Shown: positions 1-8,811 of the stretch, piece after piece
How the letters are laid out: each line of letters begins with the position of its first letter
Numbering within the stretch: position 1 is the stretch's first letter
Source: Cellulomonas xiejunii
GTDB lineage: Bacteria > Actinomycetota > Actinomycetes > Actinomycetales > Cellulomonadaceae
Assembly: GCF_024508315.1 (NCBI RefSeq)
Contig: NZ_CP101987.1
Location: 744,001 to 808,000, forward strand
DNA length: 64,000 nucleotides
Direction: 5' to 3'
Position numbers and translations under genes: made by a program
The notes under the pieces: generated by a model
What the model saw: only the letters and a program-made list of their open reading frames with translations
What the model was told of the DNA's origin: nothing
The model's database searches: none

Positions 1-35
1 GAGCTTCCGGGAGTCGCACGGTGCACGATGCGCAC

Positions 36-779
36 ATGACGATCGCCGCAGTCCTCACCGCCGCCGGGAGCGGGTCGCGCCTCGGGCTCGACCTGCCCAA
101 GGCGGTCGTGCCCGTCGCGGGGGAGCCGCTGGTCGTGCACGCGGCGCGCGCGCTGCTGGCTGCCCGCGCGGCCGACGGGTCGGCCGTCAGCCAGCTGGTC
201 GTCACCGCGCCCGCGGCCCACCTCGACGAGGTGGCCGCGCTCGTCGGCGGCGTCGTCGACGCGGCGGCGTCGGACGTGCGGCTGGACGTCGTCGGCGGTG
301 GACGTACCCGCCAGGAGTCCGTCGCCGTCGGCCTCGCCGAGCTGGTCGACGAGGTCGACGTCGTCCTCGTGCACGACGCCGCACGCCCCTTCGTCCCGCC
401 CGAGCTCGTGGCGCGCGTGGTGGACGCCGTGCGTGCGGGCCATCCCGCGGTCGTGCCGGGACTCCCCGTCGTCGACACCGTCAAGCGAGTCGGCCACGGG
501 GACGCCACCGGACGGCCCGTCCGGGAGACGGTGCCGCGCGCCGACCTCGTCGCGGTCCAGACGCCCCAGGGCTTCGCCAGGGACGTCCTCGAGCGGGCGC
601 ACGCGGTCGGGTCGGGGCTCGGCTCGCACGAGGCGACGGCGGCGTCCGACGACGCCGGGCTCGTCGAGGCGGCGGGAGTGCCGGTCTGGGTGGTGCCCGG
701 CGACGAGCGGGCGGCCAAGGTGACGACGGCCCGCGACCTGCTCGTCGCCCACGCCCTGACGACGGGAGCCCTCGCGTGA
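36..779 (+). CDS. ispD: 2-C-methyl-D-erythritol 4-phosphate cytidylyltransferase
   Basis: Joins CTP to MEP to give CDP-ME, step three of the cytosolic MEP isoprenoid pathway. The N-terminal nucleotide-binding loop AAGSGSRLG is followed by [10 protein letters not shown], and VHDAARPF sits mid-protein, as in IspD. The length, about 247 residues, is normal. ATG at 36 was chosen because the protein then opens [11 protein letters not shown], as the family does. A GTG at 21 in the same frame, with GGGAG 8 nt upstream of it, is a real alternative adding five residues. The stop overlaps the ispF start by 4 nt (GTGA), so the two are translationally coupled. The gene upstream lies outside the window. 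Confidence 0.95.
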   Translation: MTIAAVLTAAGSGSRLGLDLPKAVVPVAGEPLVVHAARALLAARAADGSAVSQLVVTAPAAHLDEVAALVGGVVDAAASDVRLDVVGGGRTRQESVAVGLAELVDEVDVVLVHDAARPFVPPELVARVVDAVRAGHPAVVPGLPVVDTVKRVGHGDATGRPVRETVPRADLVAVQTPQGFARDVLERAHAVGSGLGSHEATAASDDAGLVEAAGVPVWVVPGDERAAKVTTARDLLVAHALTTGALA

Positions 780-1264
780 ACCTGCGGACCGGCATCGGCA
801 TCGACGTGCACGCCTACGACCCCGATCCCGCGCCCGACGCCGTGCTGCACCTGGCGGGACTGGCGTGGCCCGGGGAGCGCCCGCTGGCGGGCCACTCCGA
901 CGCGGACGTCGCCGCGCACGCCGCAGCCGACGCCCTGCTGTCGGCAGCGGGCCTGGGCGACCTGGGTCAGCAGTTCGGCACCGCCGACCCCCGCTGGGCG
1001 GGTGCGTCCGGTGCTGCGCTGCTCGCCGAGGCCGCGCGGCGGGTCCGGGCGGCGGGCTTCACGATCGGCAACGTCGCGGTGCAGGTCGTGGGCAACCGCC
1101 CCAAGCTGGGCCCGCGCCGCATCGAGGCGCAGGCCGTGATGTCCATGGCGTGCGGTGCGCCCGTCACGGTCAGTGCGACGACGACCGACGGCCTGGGCCT
1201 GACCGGTCGCGGTGAGGGCGTCGCCGCCATCGCGACCGCGCTGATCACGCTCGACCCCGTCTGA
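776..1264 (+). CDS. ispF: 2-C-methyl-D-erythritol 2,4-cyclodiphosphate synthase
   Basis: Cyclises CDP-ME-2P to MEcPP with loss of CMP. The 162-residue protein has the metal-binding GIDVHAYDP near the N-terminus, then [11 protein letters not shown], and an [16 protein letters not shown] segment that in the family contacts the nucleotide. Start GTG overlaps the ispD stop by 4 nt, giving the common ispDF pair. A hairpin begins at its stop codon, so the operon probably ends here. Confidence 0.96.
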   Translation: MNLRTGIGIDVHAYDPDPAPDAVLHLAGLAWPGERPLAGHSDADVAAHAAADALLSAAGLGDLGQQFGTADPRWAGASGAALLAEAARRVRAAGFTIGNVAVQVVGNRPKLGPRRIEAQAVMSMACGAPVTVSATTTDGLGLTGRGEGVAAIATALITLDPV

Positions 1265-1281
1265 GCCGCCCGCCGGCTCAG
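1261..1281 (+). terminator. ispDF transcription terminator hairpin
   Basis: CTGAGCCG (1261-1268) and CGGCTCAG (1274-1281) are perfect 8-nt arms around a 5-nt loop, and the stop codon of ispF lies within the left arm. There is no U-tract, as is usual in actinobacteria. Confidence 0.55.
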
Positions 1282-1519
1282 GTGGCGCTCGGCGCCGCAG
1301 CGGGTGTCGTCGTCGGACTCGTGGGACGTGGTGCCCGGGGTCCCGAGCCACCGCTTCGCGGGGCGGTTGAGCGCCGCGAGCGCTCCGGGACGCACGTGTC
1401 ACGATGTGGGCAGCGCGCCACCCGGGCGGGTGAACTGTCGGAACTGTTGCCGAAAGTCACACGGTCGCGGACCTCGCGAGCGTCGCGATCCGGACGAATC
1501 GCCGGTACCGTCCCTCAAC

Positions 1520-1798
1520 GTGACTGGACCACCCGCCGACAGCGAGCGCGCTCCCACGCGCGACGCCGCCGCGCCTGCGACGGGCCCGTCAGGCCTGCCC
1601 CAGCGCGCGAGAACCCTGCCCGTCCGGCCTCGCAACCGGGTGGCGCTGGAGACGCTGGAGGCCACGTTCGCCGGGCTGCAGCAGGTCGACGAGAGCGCTC
1701 GCCCCACGGCGCCGCTCGCCCCGCCGCCCGAGCTGTGGCCGCCCGTGACCGGTAGTCACCCGCGCGTCACGGGGAGCCAGCCGCACGTCGGTCGGTGA
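1520..1798 (+). CDS. small hypothetical protein, probably leaderless
   Basis: A possible 92-residue protein rich in Ala, Pro, Arg and Thr with no recognised domain and no membrane segment; the central stretch NRVALETLEATFAGLQQVD could be a helix. Support for a real gene is the start: GTG at 1520 is preceded by TACCGT (1506-1511) with an 8-nt gap, the layout of a leaderless actinobacterial gene, and the frame is open to 1798. It overlaps the 3' end of the convergent oxidoreductase gene by about 30 nt, which counts mildly against it. Function unknown. Confidence 0.4.
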   Translation: MTGPPADSERAPTRDAAAPATGPSGLPQRARTLPVRPRNRVALETLEATFAGLQQVDESARPTAPLAPPPELWPPVTGSHPRVTGSQPHVGR

Positions 1799-2732
1799 CC
1801 AGCACCAGCTTGCCCCCGGCGTGGCCGTCGCGGCTGCGCCGGTGCGCCGCAGCGGCCTCCTCCAGCGGGTAGGTGCCGGTGACCAGCACGTCCATCGAGC
1901 CGTCGGCCGCGAGGGCCGTGAGCTGGCTGCGTGCTGCGTCCCGGATGTCGTCCCCCGGGTCGGCACCCGGTCCGTGGCCCAGGCCGAGGATCCCCAGACC
2001 GGGCGCACGGTCGAGCGCGACGAGCGTCGCGACGCGGCGTCGGTCCGCGACCAGCGCGACCGACGAGTCCAGCGCCTCGGGTGTGCCGACCGCGTCGATC
2101 GCGACGCTGACGCGGCCGGTCGTCGCCTCGACGTCACGGATCCGGCCGAGCAGGCCTGGCCCGTAGGCCACCGGCTCCGCGCCGAGACGTCGCAGGCACT
2201 CGTGCCACCGGGGTGATGCCGTCGCGATCACGCGTGCCCCGCGGAGCACCGCGAGCTGCACGGCCGTGCGTCCGACCCCTCCCGATCCCCCGTGGACCAG
2301 GACGACGTCCTCGGCGCCCACGCCCGTCGCCTCCACGGCGTGGGCGGCGGCGACGCCAGCCCCGAGCAGCCCGGCCGCCTGGACGGCCCGGAGCTGTTCC
2401 GGCCGCCGCACCAGCACGTGCTGCGGCGCTGTCACGACGTCGGCGTACCCGCCCGTGACCGGCCAGGCGACGACCTCGTCGCCCGGCGAGTACCAGCGCA
2501 CGCCCGCCCCCACCGCCTGCACGACGCCGGCGACCTCGAGCCCCAGCCGCACGGGCGGCCGGCCGCCGGCACCGGGCGCGTACGACTTCCAGTCCCACGG
2601 GTTGACGCCCGCGGCCTCGACGCGGACCTGGACCTCGCCTGGTCCGGGCTCCGGGGCCCGGACCTCGACGACCCGTAGCACCTCCGGCCCGCCGAGCGCG
2701 CTTGCCACGACCGCTCGTCCCTCGTCCGCCAT
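1767..2732 (-). CDS. NADPH:quinone oxidoreductase-like MDR protein
   Basis: Medium-chain dehydrogenase/reductase of 321 residues without the catalytic zinc cysteines, so of the quinone oxidoreductase / zeta-crystallin type. The N-terminal GroES-like half contains GVNPWDWK. The Rossmann half has VHGGSGGVGRTAVQLA (around residues 140-155), the NADP-binding glycine motif. The substrate cannot be told from sequence; soluble and cytosolic by composition. ATG at 2732 is the only reasonable start. It lies on the same strand as, and just downstream of, the lactone oxidase gene with a 78-nt gap, so it may be a separate unit. Confidence 0.85.
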   Translation of the reverse strand: MADEGRAVVASALGGPEVLRVVEVRAPEPGPGEVQVRVEAAGVNPWDWKSYAPGAGGRPPVRLGLEVAGVVQAVGAGVRWYSPGDEVVAWPVTGGYADVVTAPQHVLVRRPEQLRAVQAAGLLGAGVAAAHAVEATGVGAEDVVLVHGGSGGVGRTAVQLAVLRGARVIATASPRWHECLRRLGAEPVAYGPGLLGRIRDVEATTGRVSVAIDAVGTPEALDSSVALVADRRRVATLVALDRAPGLGILGLGHGPGADPGDDIRDAARSQLTALAADGSMDVLVTGTYPLEEAAAAHRRSRDGHAGGKLVLVTDRRAAGSP

Positions 2733-2810
2733 CGGCCCAGCCTGACGCCGGATCGCCCGGCAGGCCAGGTCCGGCAGGTCGCCCGTTCGCCTGAAACCTC
2801 GACGGCGCCG

Positions 2811-4151
2811 TCAGTCCGGCAGGCCGAGCACCCGGTCGACGTAGGCGTTGCGGAACGTGCCGGCGGGGTCCACCCGGGCGCGGACCCGACGCACGTCCGG
2901 CATGCGGGGGTACAGCTCCGCCAGGCGGGTGTGGTCCAGCCCGTGCAGCTTGCCCCAGTGCGGGCGGCCGTCGACCTGCGCGACGATCCGCTCGACGGCG
3001 TCGAAGTACCGGCGGTGCGGCATGCGGTAGTACTGGTGGACCGCCACGTACCCCGTCGCCCGGCCGTGGGCGGTCGAGAGCCACAGGTCGTCGGCGGCGG
3101 CGAAGCGCACCTCCACGGGGAACGGGATCGGATCGCCGGTGCTGCGCAGCCACGCGTCGATCTCACGCAGGACGTCGGGCACGTGCTCGCGGGGGACGGC
3201 GTACTCCATCTCGCGGAACCGCACGCGGCGCCGCGCGACGAACACGTCGGCCGACGCGCCCGTGTAGGTGCGTGCGGTGAGCACGCGGCTGGCGACGGAG
3301 TTGAGGCGGGGGACGACGCCGGGCCGCGCGGCGGCGAGGCGGTTGGTCAGGGAGAAGAGCCCGTTGGACAGGAGCTCGTCGTCCACGAGGTGACGCAGCG
3401 GGGACAGTGGGCGGTCCTCGTCCTCCGTGGCGCGGTTGTTGCGCTTGGTCAGCACCCGGTCGGTGTGGGGGAACCAGAAGAACTCGAAGTGGTCGTTGTC
3501 GTCGACGAGGTCGTCGATCCGTTCGAGGAGCTCGTGCAGCGTCGAGGGCTCCTCCCGGGCCAGCAACCGGAAGGACGGCACCGCCTCCAGCGTGACCGAC
3601 GCCAGGACGCCCGCCGTCCCCAGCCCGAGGCGCGCGACCTCGAAGACGTCGCGGTCACGGTCGGGCGAGACGTCGAGCACGTCACCCGTTCCGGTGACGA
3701 CACGGCAGCCGACGACCTGGGTCGCGAGCCCGCCGAGCCGCGCACCGGTGCCGTGCGTCCCCGTGCTGATCGCACCTGCCAGTGACTGGGCGTCGATGTC
3801 CCCGAGGTTGCGCAGGGCCAGGCCGCGCGCGGCGAGACCGGCGTTGAGCGCGGCGAGCCGGATGCCGGCGCCGACGGTCACGAGCGCGGATCCGTCGGGT
3901 CGGGTGACGACCCGCTCGAACCCCGACAGGGCGTCCAGATGCACCTGGACACCGTCGGTCACGGCGGCACCGGTGAACGAGTGACCTGCACCAACGGCGC
4001 GCAGCCGCTCGCCTGCGGCGGCCGCGGTGCCCACCTCCTGGACGAGCTCGCCGACGTCCCGCGGACGTGCCACCCTGCGCGGGGCCGCGCTCTGCGTCCG
4101 AGCCCAGTTCTGCCACGAGCCGGCCGGGCGCCCGGCACGAGGTGCTCCCAT
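2811..4151 (-). CDS. FAD-linked aldonolactone oxidase (ALO family)
   Basis: About 446 residues, similar to D-arabinono-1,4-lactone oxidase / L-gulonolactone oxidase. The N-terminal FAD-binding PCMH domain shows ARPRDVGELVQEV, AVGAGHSFTGAAVTDG (the His flavinylation context) and GTHGTGA. The C-terminal ALO domain carries HWGKLHGLD near the end, containing the H-W-G-K-H motif typical of the family. The reaction is oxidation of an aldonolactone with O2; the substrate is not known. ATG at 4151 is preferred over a TTG at 4181. A TTGACT...GATCCT promoter ends about 7 nt before this ATG. Divergent from the TetR gene and sharing a palindromic operator with it; the PLP enzyme beyond the regulator is probably in the same regulon. 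Confidence 0.85.
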   Translation of the reverse strand: MGAPRAGRPAGSWQNWARTQSAAPRRVARPRDVGELVQEVGTAAAAGERLRAVGAGHSFTGAAVTDGVQVHLDALSGFERVVTRPDGSALVTVGAGIRLAALNAGLAARGLALRNLGDIDAQSLAGAISTGTHGTGARLGGLATQVVGCRVVTGTGDVLDVSPDRDRDVFEVARLGLGTAGVLASVTLEAVPSFRLLAREEPSTLHELLERIDDLVDDNDHFEFFWFPHTDRVLTKRNNRATEDEDRPLSPLRHLVDDELLSNGLFSLTNRLAAARPGVVPRLNSVASRVLTARTYTGASADVFVARRRVRFREMEYAVPREHVPDVLREIDAWLRSTGDPIPFPVEVRFAAADDLWLSTAHGRATGYVAVHQYYRMPHRRYFDAVERIVAQVDGRPHWGKLHGLDHTRLAELYPRMPDVRRVRARVDPAGTFRNAYVDRVLGLPD

Positions 4152-4181
4152 CTTCGCAGGATCGGCTGGGCGTGCGTCCAA

Positions 4182-4214
4182 GTCAAGTGCTCGAAAGGCT
4201 TGACTATCGTCAAG
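4182..4214. promoter_or_regulatory. palindromic operator, probably for the adjacent TetR regulator
   Basis: CTTGAC (4199-4204) and GTCAAG (4209-4214) form a perfect inverted repeat with a 4-nt spacer. A third half-site GTCAAG lies at 4182-4187 and pairs with 4199-4204 over 11 nt. The palindrome covers the -35 of the TetR promoter, and the extra half-site covers the -35 of the lactone oxidase promoter. This is the usual geometry for autoregulation by a TetR repressor. Binding is inferred. Confidence 0.65.
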
Positions 4215-4228
4215 ACAACCGATGAGAT
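4200..4228 (+). promoter_or_regulatory. promoter of the TetR gene
   Basis: TTGACT (4200-4205), a 17-nt spacer and TGAGAT (4223-4228). The leader downstream contains a G-rich hairpin (4249-4270) and a strong AGGAGG ribosome site at 4284-4289. Confidence 0.55.
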
Positions 4229-4294
4229 GATCCCGGAGACGCGTTTGACCACACCCGGGGGGGTGTGTGGCGATGCGTCCGCTAGGAGGAAGCC

Positions 4295-5002
4295 ATGAAC
4301 CGTCTGCCGGTTGCCGAGCGGCGCGAACAGCTCATCGAGGCCGCACTCAGTGTCGCGAGTCGTGAGGGCATCGACGGTGCCACGGTGCGCGCCGTCGCTG
4401 CCGAGGCGGGGGTGTCGTTGGGCGTCGTCCACTACTGCTTCCGCGACAAGGACGAGCTCCTGCGCGCGATGGCCCACACCATCACCGAGCGCAACCTCGG
4501 CCGTGGTGTCGCCGAGATGCCGGAGTCGGCGCCGGCACGCGACCTCGTCCTCGGGGTCCTGGAGGAGCTCTGGTCGAACATCCGGGCGACGCGCGGCCCG
4601 CAGCTGCTGACCTACGAGCTGACGACCACGTCGCTGCGTCATCCCGAGCTCCGGCAGGTCGGCGTCGACCAGTACGTGGTCAGCTGGGCGGCTGCCGAGC
4701 GCTTCCTCGAGGAGGTGGAGCGCGCGGCCGGCATCGTGTGGCGCGTTCCCCGCCACACCGTGGCGCGCACGATCATCGCGACCATCGACGGGTTCTCGCT
4801 CGCCTGGCTGGTCGACGGGGACGACGACGCCGCGTACCAGGGCCTTCGTCTCTTCGCCGAGCACCTGGCCTCCCTGGCGTTGCCGATCGACGAGACGGCC
4901 TTGCTGGGGACCGGGACCGACGACGGTGACGAGCCGGGGGCCGACGTCCACCCGTTGGTCGCCGCGCCGACCGTCCCAGCCGGGGTGTCCGCCCTGGCAT
5001 GA
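4295..5002 (+). CDS. TetR family transcriptional regulator
   Basis: 235 residues. The N-terminal helix-turn-helix is seen as IEAALSVASREGIDGATVRAVAAEAGVSLGVVHYCF in segments (roughly residues 12-47), with the typical HYCFRDKDELL hinge that follows. The C-terminal ligand domain is all-helical with no recognised ligand motif; an acidic disordered tail ends the protein. Start ATG 4295 has AGGAGG 5 nt upstream. Placed between the lactone oxidase (divergent) and the PLP enzyme (13 nt downstream, same strand), so it most likely represses both through the operator at 4182-4214. The effector is unknown. Confidence 0.9.
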   Translation: MNRLPVAERREQLIEAALSVASREGIDGATVRAVAAEAGVSLGVVHYCFRDKDELLRAMAHTITERNLGRGVAEMPESAPARDLVLGVLEELWSNIRATRGPQLLTYELTTTSLRHPELRQVGVDQYVVSWAAAERFLEEVERAAGIVWRVPRHTVARTIIATIDGFSLAWLVDGDDDAAYQGLRLFAEHLASLALPIDETALLGTGTDDGDEPGADVHPLVAAPTVPAGVSALA

Positions 5003-5015
5003 CGAGGCACCGGGC

Positions 5016-6254
5016 ATGACCGCTGCGACGACGACCCGCCGCATCGACGCGAACAGGTCCGCCGGGGTGGCTGCGCGCACCCTCGGGCAGCGGCTCGACG
5101 CGGCCACGGCGCACCTACCCGCACCGCTGGTCGTCGTGGACGTCGACGCCCTCGACGCGAACACCGACGACGTGCTGCGGCGCGCCGGTGGGACACCCGT
5201 GCGCATCGCGAGCAAGTCGGTGCGGGTGCGCCACGTGCTCGAGGGCGTGCTCGCGCGGCCCGGCTTCGCCGGAGTCATGGCGTACGCCGCAGCGGAGGCG
5301 CGGTGGCTGGTCGGGCACGGCGTGCGCGACGTGCTGCTCGGCTACCCGACGGTCGACACGACCGCCGTCGACGCGATCGCCGCCGACGCGGACGCGGCGC
5401 GCGCCGTGACGTTCATGGTCGACGACACCGTCCAGGCCGACCTGCTCGCGGCCGCAGCACGGCGCCACGGGCGGCGGCTGCGGGTCTGCCTCGACGTGGA
5501 CGCGTCGCTGCGGCTCGGTCGCGGCCCTCTGACCGTCCACCTGGGTGTCCGCCGCTCACCCGTGCGCAGCCCGGACGACGTCGCGACCCTCGCGACCGCG
5601 GTCGAGCGGCGTGGATGCCTCGAGGTGCGTGGCGTGATGTTCTACGAGGCGCAGGTGGCAGGCCTGCCGGACAGCTCGGCCGCCGTCCGGCTCGTGAAGG
5701 CCGCGTCGGTGCGCGAGCTCGCGCACCGACGCAGGGACGTCGTCGATGCCGTCGCCGCCGCGCTCGGCCGGCCCCTCGACCTCGTCAACTCCGGTGGCAC
5801 CGGGTCGCTCGAGGTCAGTGCGTCGGCACCGGGCGTCACCGAGGTGACGGCGGGTTCGGGCCTGTTCGTCCCGACCCTCTTCGACGGGTACCGCGCCTTC
5901 GCGCCGCGGCCTGCCGCCTACTTCGGTCTCGACGTCGTCCGCGTGCCCGGGGACGGGTGGGCGACCGTCTTCGGGGGCGGTTACGTCGCGTCGGGTCCCG
6001 CCTCGGCGAGCCGCCTGCCGCGACCCGTGTGGCCCGCGGGTCTGCGCCTCGGGCCGCGTGAGGGCGCGGGTGAGGTGCAGACCCCGCTGCGAGTGCCCGC
6101 CCGCGCGGACCTGCGCATCGGTGACCGCGTGTGGTTCCGTCACGCCAAGGCCGGCGAGGTGATGGAGCGGTTCGCGCACGTGCACCTGGTGCGCGGCGAG
6201 CGGGTCGAGGCCACCGTGCCGACGTACCGCGGCGAGGGTGTCTGCGTCGGCTGA
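5016..6254 (+). CDS. PLP-dependent alanine racemase/D-threonine aldolase-fold enzyme
   Basis: About 412 residues; a fold-type III PLP enzyme of the alanine racemase N-terminal family, like D-threonine aldolase and D-serine dehydratase. VRIASKSVRVRHV (around residues 65-77) places the Schiff-base lysine, CLDVDASLRLGR is the barrel strand with the conserved Arg, and NSGGTGSLE is the phosphate loop. The C-terminal part FGGGYVASG...RHAKAGEVMERFAHVHL resembles the metal-binding DSD1-like domain. The start at 5016 has GAGG 8 nt upstream and follows the TetR stop by 13 nt, so the two are probably cotranscribed. Whether it is an aldolase, deaminase or racemase cannot be fixed from sequence. The pairing with an aldonolactone oxidase suggests a shared, uncharacterised pathway. 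Confidence 0.8.
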   Translation: MTAATTTRRIDANRSAGVAARTLGQRLDAATAHLPAPLVVVDVDALDANTDDVLRRAGGTPVRIASKSVRVRHVLEGVLARPGFAGVMAYAAAEARWLVGHGVRDVLLGYPTVDTTAVDAIAADADAARAVTFMVDDTVQADLLAAAARRHGRRLRVCLDVDASLRLGRGPLTVHLGVRRSPVRSPDDVATLATAVERRGCLEVRGVMFYEAQVAGLPDSSAAVRLVKAASVRELAHRRRDVVDAVAAALGRPLDLVNSGGTGSLEVSASAPGVTEVTAGSGLFVPTLFDGYRAFAPRPAAYFGLDVVRVPGDGWATVFGGGYVASGPASASRLPRPVWPAGLRLGPREGAGEVQTPLRVPARADLRIGDRVWFRHAKAGEVMERFAHVHLVRGERVEATVPTYRGEGVCVG

Positions 6255-6310
6255 GCGCTCCTGCGCCCGCTCCGGTCGGGTGCGGGCCCGCGCGCCGGTA
6301 GCCTGGGCGC

Positions 6311-7750
6311 GTGAGCCTGCGGCTGTTCGACAGCGGCACCCAGTCGGTGCGTGACTTCGTCCCTCTCGTCGAGGGCGAGGTCGGCGTGTACCTGTGCGGT
6401 GCCACGGTGCAGGCACCCCCGCACGTCGGTCACGTGCGCTCCGCCGTCGCGTTCGACGTGCTCGTGCGCTGGCTGCGTCGCAACGGCCAGCGTGTCACGG
6501 TGATCCGCAACGTCACCGACATCGACGACAAGATCCTCGCGAAGGCCGCCGCGGCGGGTGTCGAGTGGTGGGCGTGGGCCCTGTCCAACGAACGCGCCTT
6601 CTCCGCCGCGTACGACGCGCTCGGTGTGGTGCCGCCCGACTACGAGCCGCGGGCCACCGCGCACGTCCCGGCGATGCTCGACCTCATGGACCGCCTCGTC
6701 GAGCGCGGTCACGCCTACGCCGCGGCCCCCGGCGACGTGTACTTCGACGTGCGCTCATGGCCCGAGTACGGCTCGCTGACCAACCAGCGCATCGACGACA
6801 TGACCGACGTCCCCGACGACGCGGGCTCCGGCAAGCGCGACCCGCACGACTTCGCGCTGTGGAAGTCGTCGAAGCCGGGGGAGCCGGCCACGGCGTCCTG
6901 GGAGACGCCGTACGGGCGTGGACGTCCCGGGTGGCACCTCGAGTGCTCCGCGATGGCCCACCGGTACCTCGGCGAGGCGTTCGACATCCACGGGGGCGGG
7001 CTCGACCTGCGCTTCCCGCACCACGAGAACGAGCAGGCGCAGTCGCGCGCGGCCGGCTACCCGTTCGCGCAGTACTGGCTCCACAACGGCTGGGTCACGC
7101 AGGGCGGCGCCAAGATGAGCAAGTCGCTCGGCAACGGCCTGCTCGTCACCGCGGTGCTGGAGAAGGCACCCGCGGCGGTCGTCCGGTACGCGCTGACGGC
7201 CGTCCAGTACCGCTCGATGCTCGAGTGGACGGACGACACCCTGGCCGAGGCCGAGGCGACGTGGGAGCGGCTCGCCGGGTTCGTGCAGCGCGCCACCGAG
7301 CGCGTGGGCGCCGCGGCGCCCGACGAGGTGGCGACCGTCGACCTGCCGGCACCGTTCGCGGCCGCCCTCGACGACGACCTCAACGTGCCCGCGGCCCTCG
7401 CGGTCGTCCACGAGACCCTGCGCGCCGGCAACACGGCGCTCGCGGCCGGGGACGACGACGTCGCGCGGCGTGCGATGGTGACGCTGCGCGGCATGCTCGA
7501 CGTCCTGGGGCTCGACCCCGGCTCACCGCAGTGGCGCACGTCCGGCGGCGACAGCCGCACCGACCGTGCCCTCGACTCCCTCGTCCGCGCGGAGCTCGAC
7601 GCGCGCGCTGCCGCGCGCGCTGCCCGCGACTGGACCACCGCCGACGCGATCCGCGATCGGCTCACTGCTGCAGGCGTCGTCGTGGAGGACTCCCCGACGG
7701 GCGCGCGCTGGACGCTCGCCGCGTCCGCGACCGACAACTCGGAGGACTGA
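6311..7750 (+). CDS. cysS: cysteinyl-tRNA synthetase
   Basis: Class I aminoacyl-tRNA synthetase of 479 residues. The HIGH signature appears as PPHVGHVRS with the zinc cysteine just before it (LCGATV), [11 protein letters not shown] follows, and KMSKSLGN is the second ATP-binding signature. The full catalytic core plus C-terminal helical domain favours CysS over the shorter mycothiol ligase MshC. GTG 6311 is preceded by TAGCCT (6299-6304) at 6 nt, so the mRNA is probably leaderless. Overlaps rlmB by one nucleotide. Confidence 0.95.
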   Translation: MSLRLFDSGTQSVRDFVPLVEGEVGVYLCGATVQAPPHVGHVRSAVAFDVLVRWLRRNGQRVTVIRNVTDIDDKILAKAAAAGVEWWAWALSNERAFSAAYDALGVVPPDYEPRATAHVPAMLDLMDRLVERGHAYAAAPGDVYFDVRSWPEYGSLTNQRIDDMTDVPDDAGSGKRDPHDFALWKSSKPGEPATASWETPYGRGRPGWHLECSAMAHRYLGEAFDIHGGGLDLRFPHHENEQAQSRAAGYPFAQYWLHNGWVTQGGAKMSKSLGNGLLVTAVLEKAPAAVVRYALTAVQYRSMLEWTDDTLAEAEATWERLAGFVQRATERVGAAAPDEVATVDLPAPFAAALDDDLNVPAALAVVHETLRAGNTALAAGDDDVARRAMVTLRGMLDVLGLDPGSPQWRTSGGDSRTDRALDSLVRAELDARAAARAARDWTTADAIRDRLTAAGVVVEDSPTGARWTLAASATDNSED

Positions 7751-8748
7751 TGGCCGGCAACTCCCAGCGCCGCGGCGCTACCCGCAAGACGGGTTCCAAG
7801 AAGGGTGCCCAGGTCGGCACCGGCGGTCACAGCCGCCGCGCGCTCGAGGGCAGGGGCCCGACACCCAAGGCGGAGGACCGCCCCTACCACGTCGCCCACA
7901 AGCGCAAGGTCGCGGCCGAGAAGGCAGCGCAGGCGCCGGGCGGCTCAGGACGCCCGTCGGTCCGCACCGCACGCGGTGCCCAGGGCAAGCGCGGCGGCAA
8001 GACCAGCTCGACCCACGAGATCGTGTCGGGTCGCAACTCGGTCCTCGAGGCGTTGCGCGCCGGCATCCCCGTCGCGACCGTGTACCTGGCGGCCCGGCTC
8101 GAGGCGGACGACCGCACCCGCGAGATCATCTCCATCGCCGCCGACGCGGGCTACCCGCTGCTCGAGGTCGGCCGCGCGGAGATCGACCGGCTCACCGACG
8201 GCGCCGTCCACCAGGGCGTCGCGATCCAGGTGCCCCCGTACGAGTACCTCGACCCGGACGACCTGCTGGACACCGCGGAGGCCTCGCAGACCGCCCCGCT
8301 CGTCGTGGCCCTCGACGGCATCACGGACCCGCGCAACCTGGGGGCCGTGCTGCGGTCCGCCGGTGCGTTCGGCGCCCACGGCGTCCTCGTCCCGGAGCGC
8401 CGGGCGGCGGGCGTGACCGCGTCGGCGTGGAAGGTCTCGGCCGGCGCCGCGGCGCGCGTGCCGGTGGCACGGGCCACGAACCTCACGCGCGCCCTGCAGG
8501 ACTACCGGCGTGCCGGGGTGTTCGTCGTCGGGCTCGACGCCGGTGGGGACGTGCCGCTCAGCGGCCTGCCCTTCGCGGCCGACCCGCTGGTGCTCGTCGT
8601 CGGCTCGGAGGGCAAGGGCCTGTCGCGGCTCGTGCGCGAGCAGTGCGACGCGATCGTCTCGATCCCGATCGCCTCGGCCGTGGAGTCCCTCAACGCGGGG
8701 GTCGCGGCCGGGATCGCGCTGTACGAGGTGGCTCGGCAGCGCGCCTGA
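7750..8748 (+). CDS. rlmB: 23S rRNA 2'-O-methyltransferase (RlmB/TrmH family)
   Basis: SPOUT methyltransferase of 332 residues. The first ~85 residues are a Lys/Arg/Gly-rich basic extension typical of actinobacterial homologues. The substrate-binding domain follows ([12 protein letters not shown]), then the knot domain with [31 protein letters not shown] and [23 protein letters not shown] in pieces, which are the three SAM-binding motifs. Expected to methylate the ribose of a 23S G (G2251 in E. coli numbering). The ATG overlaps the cysS stop (TGATG), so translation is coupled. Confidence 0.92.
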   Translation: MAGNSQRRGATRKTGSKKGAQVGTGGHSRRALEGRGPTPKAEDRPYHVAHKRKVAAEKAAQAPGGSGRPSVRTARGAQGKRGGKTSSTHEIVSGRNSVLEALRAGIPVATVYLAARLEADDRTREIISIAADAGYPLLEVGRAEIDRLTDGAVHQGVAIQVPPYEYLDPDDLLDTAEASQTAPLVVALDGITDPRNLGAVLRSAGAFGAHGVLVPERRAAGVTASAWKVSAGAAARVPVARATNLTRALQDYRRAGVFVVGLDAGGDVPLSGLPFAADPLVLVVGSEGKGLSRLVREQCDAIVSIPIASAVESLNAGVAAGIALYEVARQRA

Positions 8749-8779
8749 GGTCGCGCCGTGGCCTGACCGGACGGCGCCG

Positions 8780-8805
8780 CCGAGGTCGAGCTCGCTCGAC
8801 CTCGG
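8780..8805. terminator. bidirectional terminator between rlmB and the DUF4032 gene
   Basis: Perfect 11-nt arms (8780-8790 and 8795-8805) around a CTCG loop, lying in the 63-nt gap between two convergent genes. Confidence 0.75.
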
Positions 8806-8811
8806 TCTGCG

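Noticed and set aside
6311..7750. MshC (mycothiol ligase) as an alternative to CysS
   Set aside because: Length, C-terminal anticodon-binding region and the cysS-rlmB context fit CysS.
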